This document shows positions 1 through 6,941 of a stretch of 64,000 nucleotides of DNA, one piece after another. The stretch is from Pseudogracilibacillus auburnensis. GTDB lineage: Bacteria; Bacillota; Bacilli; Bacillales; Amphibacillaceae. The stretch lies in the NCBI RefSeq assembly GCF_003201975.1, contig NZ_QJJQ01000007.1, positions 62,001-126,000 on the forward strand, written 5' to 3'. Position 1 is the first letter of the stretch, and each line of letters opens with the position of its first letter. The position numbers and the translations under genes are program-made. The notes beneath the pieces were generated by a model. The model did no database searches and was not told where the DNA came from. It worked only from the letters and a program-made list of their open reading frames with translations.

Positions 1-745
1 CCGCCTTAGGCGTAAAAACACCAACCTCTAATACTTCATATTCTTTGCCACTTGCCATCATTTTTATATGATCGCCAACTTTTACTTGTCCTTCTTTCAC
101 ACAAATATATGCGATAACACCTCGGTAGGAATCATATAAAGAATCAAAAATAAGCGCTTTTAATGGATCATTTTCCTTTCCCTCTGGCTCGGGAACACGT
201 TCTACGATCCGTTCCAAAATATCTTCTATCCCAATATTTTCTTTTGCGGATGCTAAAATAACATCGTCAGGGTCTATCCCGACAATATCAACTAATTCCT
301 GTGTCACCCTGTCAGGGTCAGCATTCGGTAAATCAATTTTATTAATAACCGGAATGATCTCCAAATCATTATCCAATGCTAAATAAACGTTTGCAAGTGT
401 CTGAGCTTCAATCCCTTGTGCTGCATCGACGACCAAAATAGCCCCTTCACAGGCTGCAAGGCTTCTTGACACTTCATACGTAAAATCGACATGTCCTGGT
501 GTATCAATTAAATGGAAAATATAATCTTCTCCATTTTTACTTTTATATTGTAATTGGACAGCATTTAATTTGATCGTAATTCCTCGTTCTCTCTCCAAAT
601 CCATACCATCTAAAAATTGTTCCTTCATTTCCCGTTCTGTTAATGCTTTTGTATTTTCTAAAATTCGATCTGCAAGTGTTGATTTTCCATGATCAATATG
701 TGCAATAATCGAAAAGTTACGTACATTTCTTTTATTTTTAGTCAT
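1..745 (-). CDS. lepA: Elongation factor 4 (LepA), N-terminal part
   Basis: LepA is a translational GTPase that binds the ribosome and back-translocates or remodels stalled complexes. The reverse strand from 745 reads [20 protein letters not shown], with the G1 motif AHIDHGKS at about residues 15-22, a DTPGH G3 motif (complement near 500) and an NKID G4 motif (near 345). The window edge cuts the gene after about 248 of the usual roughly 600 residues, shortly after the sequence EVGVFTPK. The ATG at 745 follows an AGGAG about 13 bases upstream. A three-codon ORF (complement from 753) overlaps the start and could couple initiation. The yqxA-like gene and spoIIP lie upstream, as in Bacillus. Confidence 0.95.
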   Translation of the reverse strand, partial: MTKNKRNVRNFSIIAHIDHGKSTLADRILENTKALTEREMKEQFLDGMDLERERGITIKLNAVQLQYKSKNGEDYIFHLIDTPGHVDFTYEVSRSLAACEGAILVVDAAQGIEAQTLANVYLALDNDLEIIPVINKIDLPNADPDRVTQELVDIVGIDPDDVILASAKENIGIEDILERIVERVPEPEGKENDPLKALIFDSLYDSYRGVIAYICVKEGQVKVGDHIKMMASGKEYEVLEVGVFTPKA

Positions 746-876
746 AAGTCCATGCCCACTCCTACACTCAATAAGCGTTTAATTGCGTTTTCTCTGCTAC
801 ATGATTATATCAATTGCAAGAAATTGTTTCAATATAATCAATCATTTCTACTATTCCAAATTGGAGCTTTTTTCAT

Positions 877-1218
877 TTATTCAAAAAATAAGTTAGCAAT
901 TTTGTACATTACTTGAATGACAAATTCATAAAGAGATGTGACGATTTTTTCAAAAAAAGAAGCAGTTTTATGAACGGTGTGGTCTTCTTCTATTTTAACT
1001 GGTTCATGTACAGTTTCTAATTCAATGGATGCAGCTGCTTTTTCTATCTCTTTTTCTTTGACCATTACAGGTTCTACCTCTTCTGTAACTACTTCTTGTT
1101 CGATTTCTTCGTTTGCTACTTGCTTTGTAGTAAGTCGTTCTTTTTCAAATGCACCGTACGACATTCCTCCGAAAAAAAATACAACTAATAACAAGCTAAC
1201 GGTTATAAATCGAGTCAT
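877..1218 (-). CDS. YqxA-like small membrane or exported protein (DUF3679-like)
   Basis: This is a protein of about 113 residues with a hydrophobic N-terminal segment (residues about 4-22, ending GGMSYGAF) that could be a signal anchor. A Glu/Val-rich middle follows, then a short amphipathic C-terminal helix (FEKIVTSLYEFVIQVMYKIANLFFE region). It lies between spoIIP and lepA, the position of yqxA in Bacillus, and its size and layout fit. The name rests on synteny and architecture, because the sequence itself is weakly diagnostic. I chose the second ATG (1218): the AGAGGAG is 8 bases upstream of it and only 2 bases from the ATG at 1224. Function is unknown. It probably shares a transcript with spoIIP. 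Confidence 0.6.
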   Translation of the reverse strand: MTRFITVSLLLVVFFFGGMSYGAFEKERLTTKQVANEEIEQEVVTEEVEPVMVKEKEIEKAAASIELETVHEPVKIEEDHTVHKTASFFEKIVTSLYEFVIQVMYKIANLFFE

Positions 1219-1231
1219 TTTCATCGCTCCT

Positions 1232-2392
1232 CTAATTATTTACTTGCTCTGCATCCCAGAAAAATTCACTAAATAATTCTGCAAGTACATCGATACTTCG
1301 GTACATTTCCTCCAACGTATTTTCATATCCACCAATTTCCATTAACAGCGCATTTTCAAGTAAATCTTGATTGTATACTCCGTTTGAATTAGGACCTTCT
1401 TTTGTAATAACTCCTTTACTTAATCCCGGATATTTTTCCTCAATTGAATAATGCAGTTCGGTTGCTAACGCAAGGTTTTTTTCATAATTTTTATTTTCGG
1501 CTCCGATGACAAACAACATTTGTGCATATGGTTTTCCGTCAATCTCTTTCGTCGTTTGATCACGTGGTAAACTATCCCGATGCAGATCAAACGCATATTG
1601 TAAATCTTTATTTTGACTGATCGCCTCTTGAACAACTGGTCTAGATGCTTCATAGGACTTTCCATATGTCCATCCTTTCTCATGTAAAACGCTCATTATG
1701 TCCGTATCATCCACATAGGAACCAATTCCATAGGATTCTAGTGCATTTGCTAGCCTATCACTCACTTTAGTAATATTTACTTCCTTATGATAAGCAGCGC
1801 CAGGCTCCGATTCATCTGGCAAATGTGGTAAAAATGACTCTCGATTATGGCTATTGTATAAAAAGACGACTTTTCTTCCTTCTGTAGTCAACTCATTGTC
1901 AGGCACTTTCTTTTCCATTTCTTTTTCTGATTCATCAACCGCTTTACGCTCTTGTAAAATATCTTCTAATGGAGGGCCGGACTCATGTGACATGCCACTA
2001 AATTCATTCAAATCTTCCCCAGCAATAATGACGCGATTTTCGTACGTTGAAAAGCCAGGTAATTCATGTCCTAAAAAGCTTTTTAAGTCTTTCATTTTAA
2101 TACTCGTTACTAAGTTGAATAACATTTCCGAAATCTGTTGTTGTTCCATCGTTACATCATGTAGCAAATCATATGTTGTATTTTCAAGACTGAACATTAA
2201 CGAAAAGATCGATTGATCCACATTACTCGTCCAAGATGAAAAAATAGAAGACGAAAGACGGGATGATGGTTTTGATGTTGTTATAATCCCTATTGTCGTA
2301 AATAATAGAATGATAATGATCATAGCGATTAATATTTGTTTATAAAATGAACGAAAATACTTGAAGATAGTGTTGCTAACGTGCTGAAACAT
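1232..2392 (-). CDS. spoIIP: Stage II sporulation protein P (SpoIIP)
   Basis: SpoIIP is the peptidoglycan amidase/endopeptidase of the DMP complex, which drives septal thinning and engulfment of the forespore. The 386-residue product has an N-terminal membrane anchor (residues about 20-39), a variable linker, and the SpoIIP catalytic domain from about residue 173. Metal-ligand motifs are visible: SHNRES at 181-186, a later DLHRDS, and a C-terminal MEIGGYENT. Length matches the family. The stop lies 13 bases before the yqxA-like start, so the two are probably co-transcribed. In Bacillus gpr directly precedes spoIIP. Here a 0.65 kb gap of tandem and dispersed repeats separates them, so spoIIP probably needs its own promoter. 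Confidence 0.95.
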   Translation of the reverse strand: MFQHVSNTIFKYFRSFYKQILIAMIIIILLFTTIGIITTSKPSSRLSSSIFSSWTSNVDQSIFSLMFSLENTTYDLLHDVTMEQQQISEMLFNLVTSIKMKDLKSFLGHELPGFSTYENRVIIAGEDLNEFSGMSHESGPPLEDILQERKAVDESEKEMEKKVPDNELTTEGRKVVFLYNSHNRESFLPHLPDESEPGAAYHKEVNITKVSDRLANALESYGIGSYVDDTDIMSVLHEKGWTYGKSYEASRPVVQEAISQNKDLQYAFDLHRDSLPRDQTTKEIDGKPYAQMLFVIGAENKNYEKNLALATELHYSIEEKYPGLSKGVITKEGPNSNGVYNQDLLENALLMEIGGYENTLEEMYRSIDVLAELFSEFFWDAEQVNN

Positions 2393-2503
2393 ATATACAC
2401 CAACTTACCTTTAATTTTTGTATCGTTATATTAAACTATGAGACCTTATGTCAAAATAGAACTCAGCCATATGAAAAGGTAGAGTTAAAAAATGAACAAG
2501 AAG

Positions 2504-2700
2504 AATTCAGTGAAATGACAAGTAGATTCATTGCGAATAAGAAGTAATTCAGTGGATAGACAGGAAGGTTCAGCGCAAATGGAAATAATTCAGCGCATAG
2601 ACGAATAGATTCAGCGCGAATGGAAATAATTCAGCGCATAGACGAGTAGATTCAGCGCGAATGGAAATAATTCAGCGGACGGACGAACAGATTCAGTATA
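2504..2700. repeat. Tandem array of 41 bp dimeric units (4.8 copies)
   Basis: Units begin with AATTCAG at 2504, 2546, 2587, 2628 and 2669, giving periods of 42, 41, 41 and 41 bp and a partial fifth copy. Units 3 and 4 are almost identical. Units 1, 2 and 5 are diverged. Each unit is itself two half-units, one like ATTCAGCGCATAGACGA and one like ATTCAGCGCGAATGG, so ATTCAG recurs about every 20 bases. No open frame uses the array. Confidence 0.9.
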
Positions 2701-2734
2701 TGTTGAAACTGGATATACTATTGTACAGAGTCTC

Positions 2735-3045
2735 CGGATTGTAGTATAAATGCTCGTTCCATCCAAACATTTGCGGGAAAAGCAGGTGGCCTTCGATGGG
2801 ACGAGCAAGGCGTAGTCCCAAAAGTCAAAAAACCCCATAGGAAGTGCTTTCTTCCGAGGCAGGTGAAGTTCGCAACTTCCTGGTACTTTACTAAATGCTC
2901 GTCCCATAGCAAAGTTTTGTGACTACGATTACTCGGTGTAATAAACATTGTGCGCCTTTGGTAAACCGCAGTCCTCGCTAAAAGCATGTCACATTTCGCT
3001 CAAAGACAACGGTAGGATGAAACGCATTTTAGTTTGTCATCAAAC
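2735..3045. repeat. Degenerate dispersed intergenic repeat
   Basis: This stretch contains pieces seen elsewhere in the window. GATGGGACGAGCA (about 2797-2809) and ATGCTCGTCCCAT (about 2893-2905) match the element at 30772-30865 and 51115-51150. AAGCATGTCACATTTCGC (about 2983-3000), followed by a version of ACAACGGTAGCATGGAAC, matches the right part of the element at 58768-59209. It looks like a decayed mosaic of two families. Confidence 0.7.
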
Positions 3046-3058
3046 TCTCCTTACTTAT

Positions 3059-4144
3059 TCATCTCGTATAATGTGCATCTTGTTCCACATTAATTTTGTC
3101 ATGTAAGGCGGCATTGATCCCTTGCGCAACGAGATGGGCCATATCTGCCATAAATCCATCAATTTCTTTTGGTGTGACAATTAAATTTCTTCCCATTGGA
3201 GTTAACACTTCTTCCAATAATGCTCTTTTTTCAGATTCGGATAAATTTCCTACCAATCCTAAAAAAGTACTTCTCCTCGTTTCATCAGGCAAATCTAGAT
3301 CAGATAAATTATCATGCTTAATCGGCATGACCGTTGGCAGTAATGCTTTCTTTGGTTTATCTTTTTCACTCCATTCTCTACCCATATGTTTTAACAGATA
3401 GTCTAATGTATCACTTGCAATCGTAACAGCATCAACGACTGTTGGAACACCGATCGCAATAACTGGAATTCCAAGAGTTTCTTTACTTAGCTCTTTCCGC
3501 TTATTGCCAACACCAGAACCTGGATGTATTCCAGTGTCTGTTATTTGGATCGTTTCATTAATTCGTTCAATCGATCGTGAAGCAAGCGCATCAATCACAA
3601 TGACAAAGCCTGGTTTAAACTTTTCAATAATACTTAAAATGATATCGCTCGTTTCCATCCCAGTTACACCCATCACCCCTGGAGAAATCGCAGCGACCGG
3701 TCTGTAACCTTTAGCAACAGTTTCATATTTTAGTTCAAATAAATGGTTTGTAACAACAATTTTTTCAACCGTCATAGGACCTAAAGCATCAGGTGTAACA
3801 TTCCAATTGCCTAAGCCTACAATCAATCCTTTGCTATTTGGTTGAATGTTATTTTGATTCATTAACTTTTCGATTTCTCGCGATAAAACGTTGGCGGCTT
3901 TTGCTTGCATTTTCGTATCTTGCTTCTTGACACCGTCTGCAAATATCGTAATATAGGAGCCAGCTTTTTTGTTTAAAGTTTTTTCCCCGTCTTTTGAAAT
4001 TTCTATATGGCTTACTTTCACATGATCATACACATGATCTGTTGCTTTTACTCCGGGTATATCTGCCGTATCTCTTTCTTTTTCCACATACATATCTTTT
4101 GCTTCAATCGCTAAATCCGTTCGTACGGAATATTCTTTTTCCAT
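3059..4144 (-). CDS. gpr: Germination protease (GPR), A25 family
   Basis: GPR is made in the forespore as a zymogen and cleaves the small acid-soluble spore proteins at germination. The 361-residue product begins MEKEYSVRTDLAIEAKD. RTDLAIEA resembles the substrate cleavage motif and corresponds to the N-terminal self-processing site known in Bacillus GPR. The remainder has the family's usual length and core (GLGNWNVTPDALGP, SPGVMGVTGMETSDI, IDALASRS, DTGIHPGSGVGNKR). I chose the ATG at 4144, preceded by AAAGGAC, over the GTG three codons upstream. A CATACTA on the minus strand (complement of 4178-4184) matches the sigma-G -10 consensus; its -35 is weak. Confidence 0.95.
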   Translation of the reverse strand: MEKEYSVRTDLAIEAKDMYVEKERDTADIPGVKATDHVYDHVKVSHIEISKDGEKTLNKKAGSYITIFADGVKKQDTKMQAKAANVLSREIEKLMNQNNIQPNSKGLIVGLGNWNVTPDALGPMTVEKIVVTNHLFELKYETVAKGYRPVAAISPGVMGVTGMETSDIILSIIEKFKPGFVIVIDALASRSIERINETIQITDTGIHPGSGVGNKRKELSKETLGIPVIAIGVPTVVDAVTIASDTLDYLLKHMGREWSEKDKPKKALLPTVMPIKHDNLSDLDLPDETRRSTFLGLVGNLSESEKRALLEEVLTPMGRNLIVTPKEIDGFMADMAHLVAQGINAALHDKINVEQDAHYTR

Positions 4145-4214
4145 TTTACCCACGTCCTTTACTCTTACTTTCGAATTTAGTATGGACTTTTTTTACATTA
4201 AAAATGTACAACTA

Positions 4215-4243
4215 TTGAAATGGATGACTTTATCTGATAAAAT
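4215..4243 (+). promoter_or_regulatory. Sigma-A promoter of rpsT
   Basis: TTGAAA (4215-4220) and TAAAAT (4238-4243) are separated by exactly 17 bp. Transcription would start near 4250 and give a leader of about 170 bases before rpsT. The divergent gpr promoter region overlaps it on the other strand. Confidence 0.75.
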
Positions 4244-4249
4244 ATTTTT

Positions 4250-4410
4250 GTCGTAGTGCCTTCACGCTGACTGAAGGAAAAGGAATGAAAACTAGGATAG
4301 ATTTAATAAACTCGGGCTTATACCAATCCATTTTGGTCAACCATTATTCCGAGCCTAAAAGTGAAAAACTATTCTAAAATTTACATGAAAAGCTATAGGA
4401 ATGTACTTAG
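4250..4410 (+). promoter_or_regulatory. Structured 5' leader of rpsT
   Basis: The leader holds a hairpin with a 6 bp stem (CCTTCA 4259-4264 with TGAAGG 4272-4277). It also holds a larger arm closed by CTCGG (4311-4315) and CCGAG (4349-4353), with an inner ACCAA/TTGGT hairpin. No terminator-like U-run follows. The layout would suit autogenous control by S20, but I know of no named element that I can match to it. Confidence 0.45.
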
Positions 4411-4423
4411 AGGAGGTGACCTC

Positions 4424-4690
4424 ATGGCTAATTTAAAATCTGCTATTAAACGTGTAAACACGAACAATAAAAAACGTGAACGCAACCAAGCGATTAAATC
4501 TGATATGCGTACACATATTAAACAAGTTGAAAAACTTATCGATGTAAATGATGCTGAAAATGCAACATCTGCTTATAATTCTACTGCTCGAATTATTGAT
4601 AAGGCTGTACAAAAAGGTGTTATTCATAAAAATAATGGAAATCGCCATAAAGCACGCTTAGCTAAAAAATTAAATAATTTAAGCGCGTAA
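4424..4690 (+). CDS. rpsT: 30S ribosomal protein S20
   Basis: S20 binds 16S rRNA at the base of the 30S subunit. The 88-residue, Lys/Arg/Asn-rich product reads MANLKSAIKRVNTNNKKRER and ends HKARLAKKLNNLSA, both typical of bacterial S20. The ATG at 4424 follows a near-perfect AGGAGGTG at 4411-4418. A longer frame from 4361 has no ribosome binding site. It is a plus-strand gene divergent from gpr, as in Bacillus, with its own promoter and terminator. Confidence 0.97.
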   Translation: MANLKSAIKRVNTNNKKRERNQAIKSDMRTHIKQVEKLIDVNDAENATSAYNSTARIIDKAVQKGVIHKNNGNRHKARLAKKLNNLSA

Positions 4691-4694
4691 TCAG

Positions 4695-4726
4695 AAAAAC
4701 GATCCTCTTTTTGGGATCGTTTTTTG
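4695..4726 (+). terminator. Rho-independent terminator of rpsT
   Basis: AACGATCC (4698-4705) pairs with GGATCGTT (4714-4721) around a T-rich loop, followed by a run of T. Upstream A residues on the opposite strand mean it may also serve the convergent GNAT gene. Confidence 0.9.
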
Positions 4727-4741
4727 TATAGGAAAAGAAAA

Positions 4742-5206
4742 TTATTCCTCGATATTTTTTTCATAATGCTCTAAAGATAAAAAGTAAAATTGATTAGCTT
4801 CTTTTTTAAAACCTAACTTATCATATAGCTTCTGGGCTGGTGTATTTTCTTGATTCGTTTCAAGTAATATCCCCTTTGCGTCTGTTTCCTCTACTAAATG
4901 AACAGCTTGATCAATTAATTTTTGTGCCGTCCCTTTGTTCCTCGCTTCTTTTTTCACATATAGGTCATTCAAAATCCAAATTCGCTCCATGCTTAATGAC
5001 GAAAATGCAGGATATAACTGAGTAAAACCGAGCGCTTTTCCCTCATCATAAGCAATGAAAACGACGGAATCTTCATTAGTTAATCTTTCTTTTAAAAATT
5101 GTTGCGCCCCATCAAAATTAGCCTCTTGTTTATAAAATGCACGATATAACTCAAATAATTCCGTTAATGCATGTAAATCCTCCAATGTAGCTTGGTGAAC
5201 TTTCAT
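4742..5206 (-). CDS. GNAT family N-acetyltransferase
   Basis: This 154-residue single-domain protein should transfer an acetyl group from acetyl-CoA to an unknown amine. The acetyl-CoA-binding motif A is visible as LYVKKEARNKGTAQKLID (an R-N-K-G-T-A form of R/Q-x-x-G-x-A). It is followed by the NTPAQKLYDKLGFKKE motif B typical of the superfamily. It is convergent with rpsT and lies 35 bases downstream of holA on the same strand, so it could be read from the holA transcript. Substrate cannot be inferred from sequence or neighbours. Confidence 0.85.
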   Translation of the reverse strand: MKVHQATLEDLHALTELFELYRAFYKQEANFDGAQQFLKERLTNEDSVVFIAYDEGKALGFTQLYPAFSSLSMERIWILNDLYVKKEARNKGTAQKLIDQAVHLVEETDAKGILLETNQENTPAQKLYDKLGFKKEANQFYFLSLEHYEKNIEE

Positions 5207-5241
5207 AGTTTGTCCTTCATCCTTTTCTGCTCGATTGTTTT

Positions 5242-6261
5242 TTATCTAGCAATAAGTTTATACAATAGTAATTCAAATGCCATCCCTTTTTCCATTTTTC
5301 CACGCTTAATAGTTGTATCTGTATTCGTTAATTCATTCATAATGTTCGTTAGCATCTTTTCACTAAATTGTGTACTTCTTTCCGATGCTAATTTAATAAC
5401 ATATGGATGGACTTTCACTTCACTTTGAATCCGTTGATTTGGATAGCCTTTTTTTCTTAATAATTTAACTTGAAAAATAATTCGAAATTGATATGCTAAT
5501 AATGCGATTAATCCGATTGGGTCTTCTTTCATTTTTTCTAAATCTTTATATATTTTGATTGCTTCATGTAAGTTTTTTGTAAGAACTGCATCGACTAATT
5601 GTAGCGCATTATTATTAAGAGATGTGGAGATGAGATTTTCAGCAATCTCCTGCGTAACTTCTCCGCCTTCACCGACAAAAAGGGCTAACTTTTCAATTTC
5701 TTTTTCCATCATATATAAATTTGAATGAAATTCAACTTCTAAACGTAAACAAGCCGCTTCATTTAGCTTAATTCTGTAATTACCAGCAATATGTTGGATC
5801 CATTTACGTAATGCCGCATCTTTAATTGAATTACAGTTCACAACTACTGCTTCTTTTTTTAATAATTTTGTTAGTTTTTTCCGTTCATCCAACTTTTCAT
5901 ATGGTGCAACAAGCACTAAAATCGAATAGGGAGCAGGATCATTGAGGTATTGTTCTAATGATTTTAGATCATGGGTAACAGTAAGCTTATCTTGTTTTGT
6001 TTTTAAGAAAACCGGTTCATTTGCAAATATCAACTTTTTTTCATTAAAAAAAGGTAATGTTTCTACATCTGTCAGCACTTCCTGAATTGCCACTTCTTGT
6101 AAGTCATATGTTGTTATATCTTCATCAACATCATGCTTCAATGTCTCTAGCAGCTTATTTTTAAATTGCTCGATAAAATAATATTCTGTTCCATGTAAAA
6201 GATAGACGGAATCAACCTTTCCACTTTGGATCGCTTGGATTGCTTTATTTATATCAGACAT
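5242..6261 (-). CDS. holA: DNA polymerase III subunit delta
   Basis: HolA is the delta subunit of the clamp loader, which opens the beta sliding clamp. The product of about 339 residues starts MSDINKAIQAIQSGKVDSVY. It carries the family's N-terminal region (LLHGTEYYFIEQFKNKL), a central AAA-like fold without a Walker A motif, and the C-terminal collar helices (LLAYQFRIIFQVKLLRKKG). I chose the ATG at 6261, 8 bases after GGA in AAAGGAATGG. The upstream extension MINILINKRNGL lacks a site. The position between rpsT and the comE operon is conserved in Bacillus. Confidence 0.93.
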   Translation of the reverse strand: MSDINKAIQAIQSGKVDSVYLLHGTEYYFIEQFKNKLLETLKHDVDEDITTYDLQEVAIQEVLTDVETLPFFNEKKLIFANEPVFLKTKQDKLTVTHDLKSLEQYLNDPAPYSILVLVAPYEKLDERKKLTKLLKKEAVVVNCNSIKDAALRKWIQHIAGNYRIKLNEAACLRLEVEFHSNLYMMEKEIEKLALFVGEGGEVTQEIAENLISTSLNNNALQLVDAVLTKNLHEAIKIYKDLEKMKEDPIGLIALLAYQFRIIFQVKLLRKKGYPNQRIQSEVKVHPYVIKLASERSTQFSEKMLTNIMNELTNTDTTIKRGKMEKGMAFELLLYKLIAR

Positions 6262-6443
6262 AAGACCATTCCTTTTATTTATCAGTATGTTAATCATAGC
6301 AAAATTAAATGATTATTGATATAATTTATGTACATAATATAGACGAGCTGAGATAATGTTGAAAAATAATGAACTTTTCTTTTCGTACTAGATTTATTTC
6401 TCATTTTCACTTATACTTACTACAGATACAGGAGGGGATGAAC

Positions 6444-6575
6444 ATGAACGAATTCGAAAAGAATCCACAAGAAAAAAGTAATGATATTCCACATGCCGTA
6501 ACTGGTTTTACACTTTCTTTCATCTTTTTTGTACTTATTTTTACGATCGGTGCAATAATCAGTTATATTAATTAA
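6444..6575 (+). CDS. yqzM: YqzM family small membrane protein
   Basis: This is a 43-residue protein: a charged N-terminus (MNEFEKNPQEKSNDIPHA) and one membrane helix (about residues 20-41). B. subtilis yqzM is a similar small gene in the same place beside comEC and holA. GGAGGGG at 6431-6437 sets the start at the second ATG (6444), because the first, at 6438, abuts it. A strong terminator follows. Its function is not known to me. Confidence 0.8.
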   Translation: MNEFEKNPQEKSNDIPHAVTGFTLSFIFFVLIFTIGAIISYIN

Positions 6576-6594
6576 CCTTACATATGTTAACGAT

Positions 6595-6630
6595 AAAAAT
6601 GCTGCCCTTTATAAGATGCAGCATTTTTTT
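6595..6630 (+). terminator. Terminator downstream of yqzM
   Basis: AAAATGCTGC pairs with GCAGCATTTT around CCCTTTATAAGAT, followed by T residues. It lies 20 bases after the yqzM stop. Confidence 0.9.
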
Positions 6631-6941
6631 ATTTCGGCTAAGTTAATTTCATACCTCAATTAAGGAAGGATTAATTCGAACAATGCAATGTTAATAAAAC
6701 CGTTGCTTTCCGAGGCATACCGTACAGGACGTCCTAGTGTCAGCGTAAGTCACATTTTTTTTTGGGTGGATCGACCAAAAACGTAACCTACGAATATGGC
6801 GCACCTAGTCTACATTCCCTTTCTATGTTATTTCGGTAAGAGGCGCACCTTTTGCTACAATAGCGCTTCACTTACGGATAATGGAATAAAAAGTAGTTAT
6901 TGTTTGGATAAAACATCCACTAGGCTATTGATGAAATGGAC
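6631..6941. other. Gap between yqzM and comEC with a repeat fragment
   Basis: No gene is seen. The segment CAGGACGTCCTAGTGTC (6725-6741) recurs with one change at 51075-51091 and, in part, inverted at 30874-30887, so this is a fragment of a dispersed intergenic family. No clear terminator for comEC was found on the minus strand. Confidence 0.6.

Larger units (their letters stand above)
2393..3058. other. Gap between spoIIP and gpr, filled with repeats
   Basis: This 666 bp gap has no credible gene. It holds, in order, a possible sigma-A-like promoter for spoIIP on the minus strand (TTGACA near 2454, weak -10), the tandem array at 2504-2700, and degenerate dispersed-repeat sequence from about 2735 to 3045. 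Short reading frames on the minus strand at 2611-2987 lie entirely inside repeat sequence, lack family resemblance and were not called. Confidence 0.7.

Noticed and set aside
689-916. 75-codon plus-strand frame near the lepA start
   Set aside because: The first part is antisense to lepA and the rest is AT-rich intergenic DNA. There is no start signal or family resemblance.
2504-2700. Possible CRISPR array
   Set aside because: The whole 41 bp unit repeats, including what would be spacers. There are no unique spacers and no cas genes. The same applies to 41361-41494.
2611-2987. Two overlapping minus-strand frames of 89-98 codons
   Set aside because: They lie across tandem and dispersed repeat sequence, have unusual composition and show no start signal or family motif.
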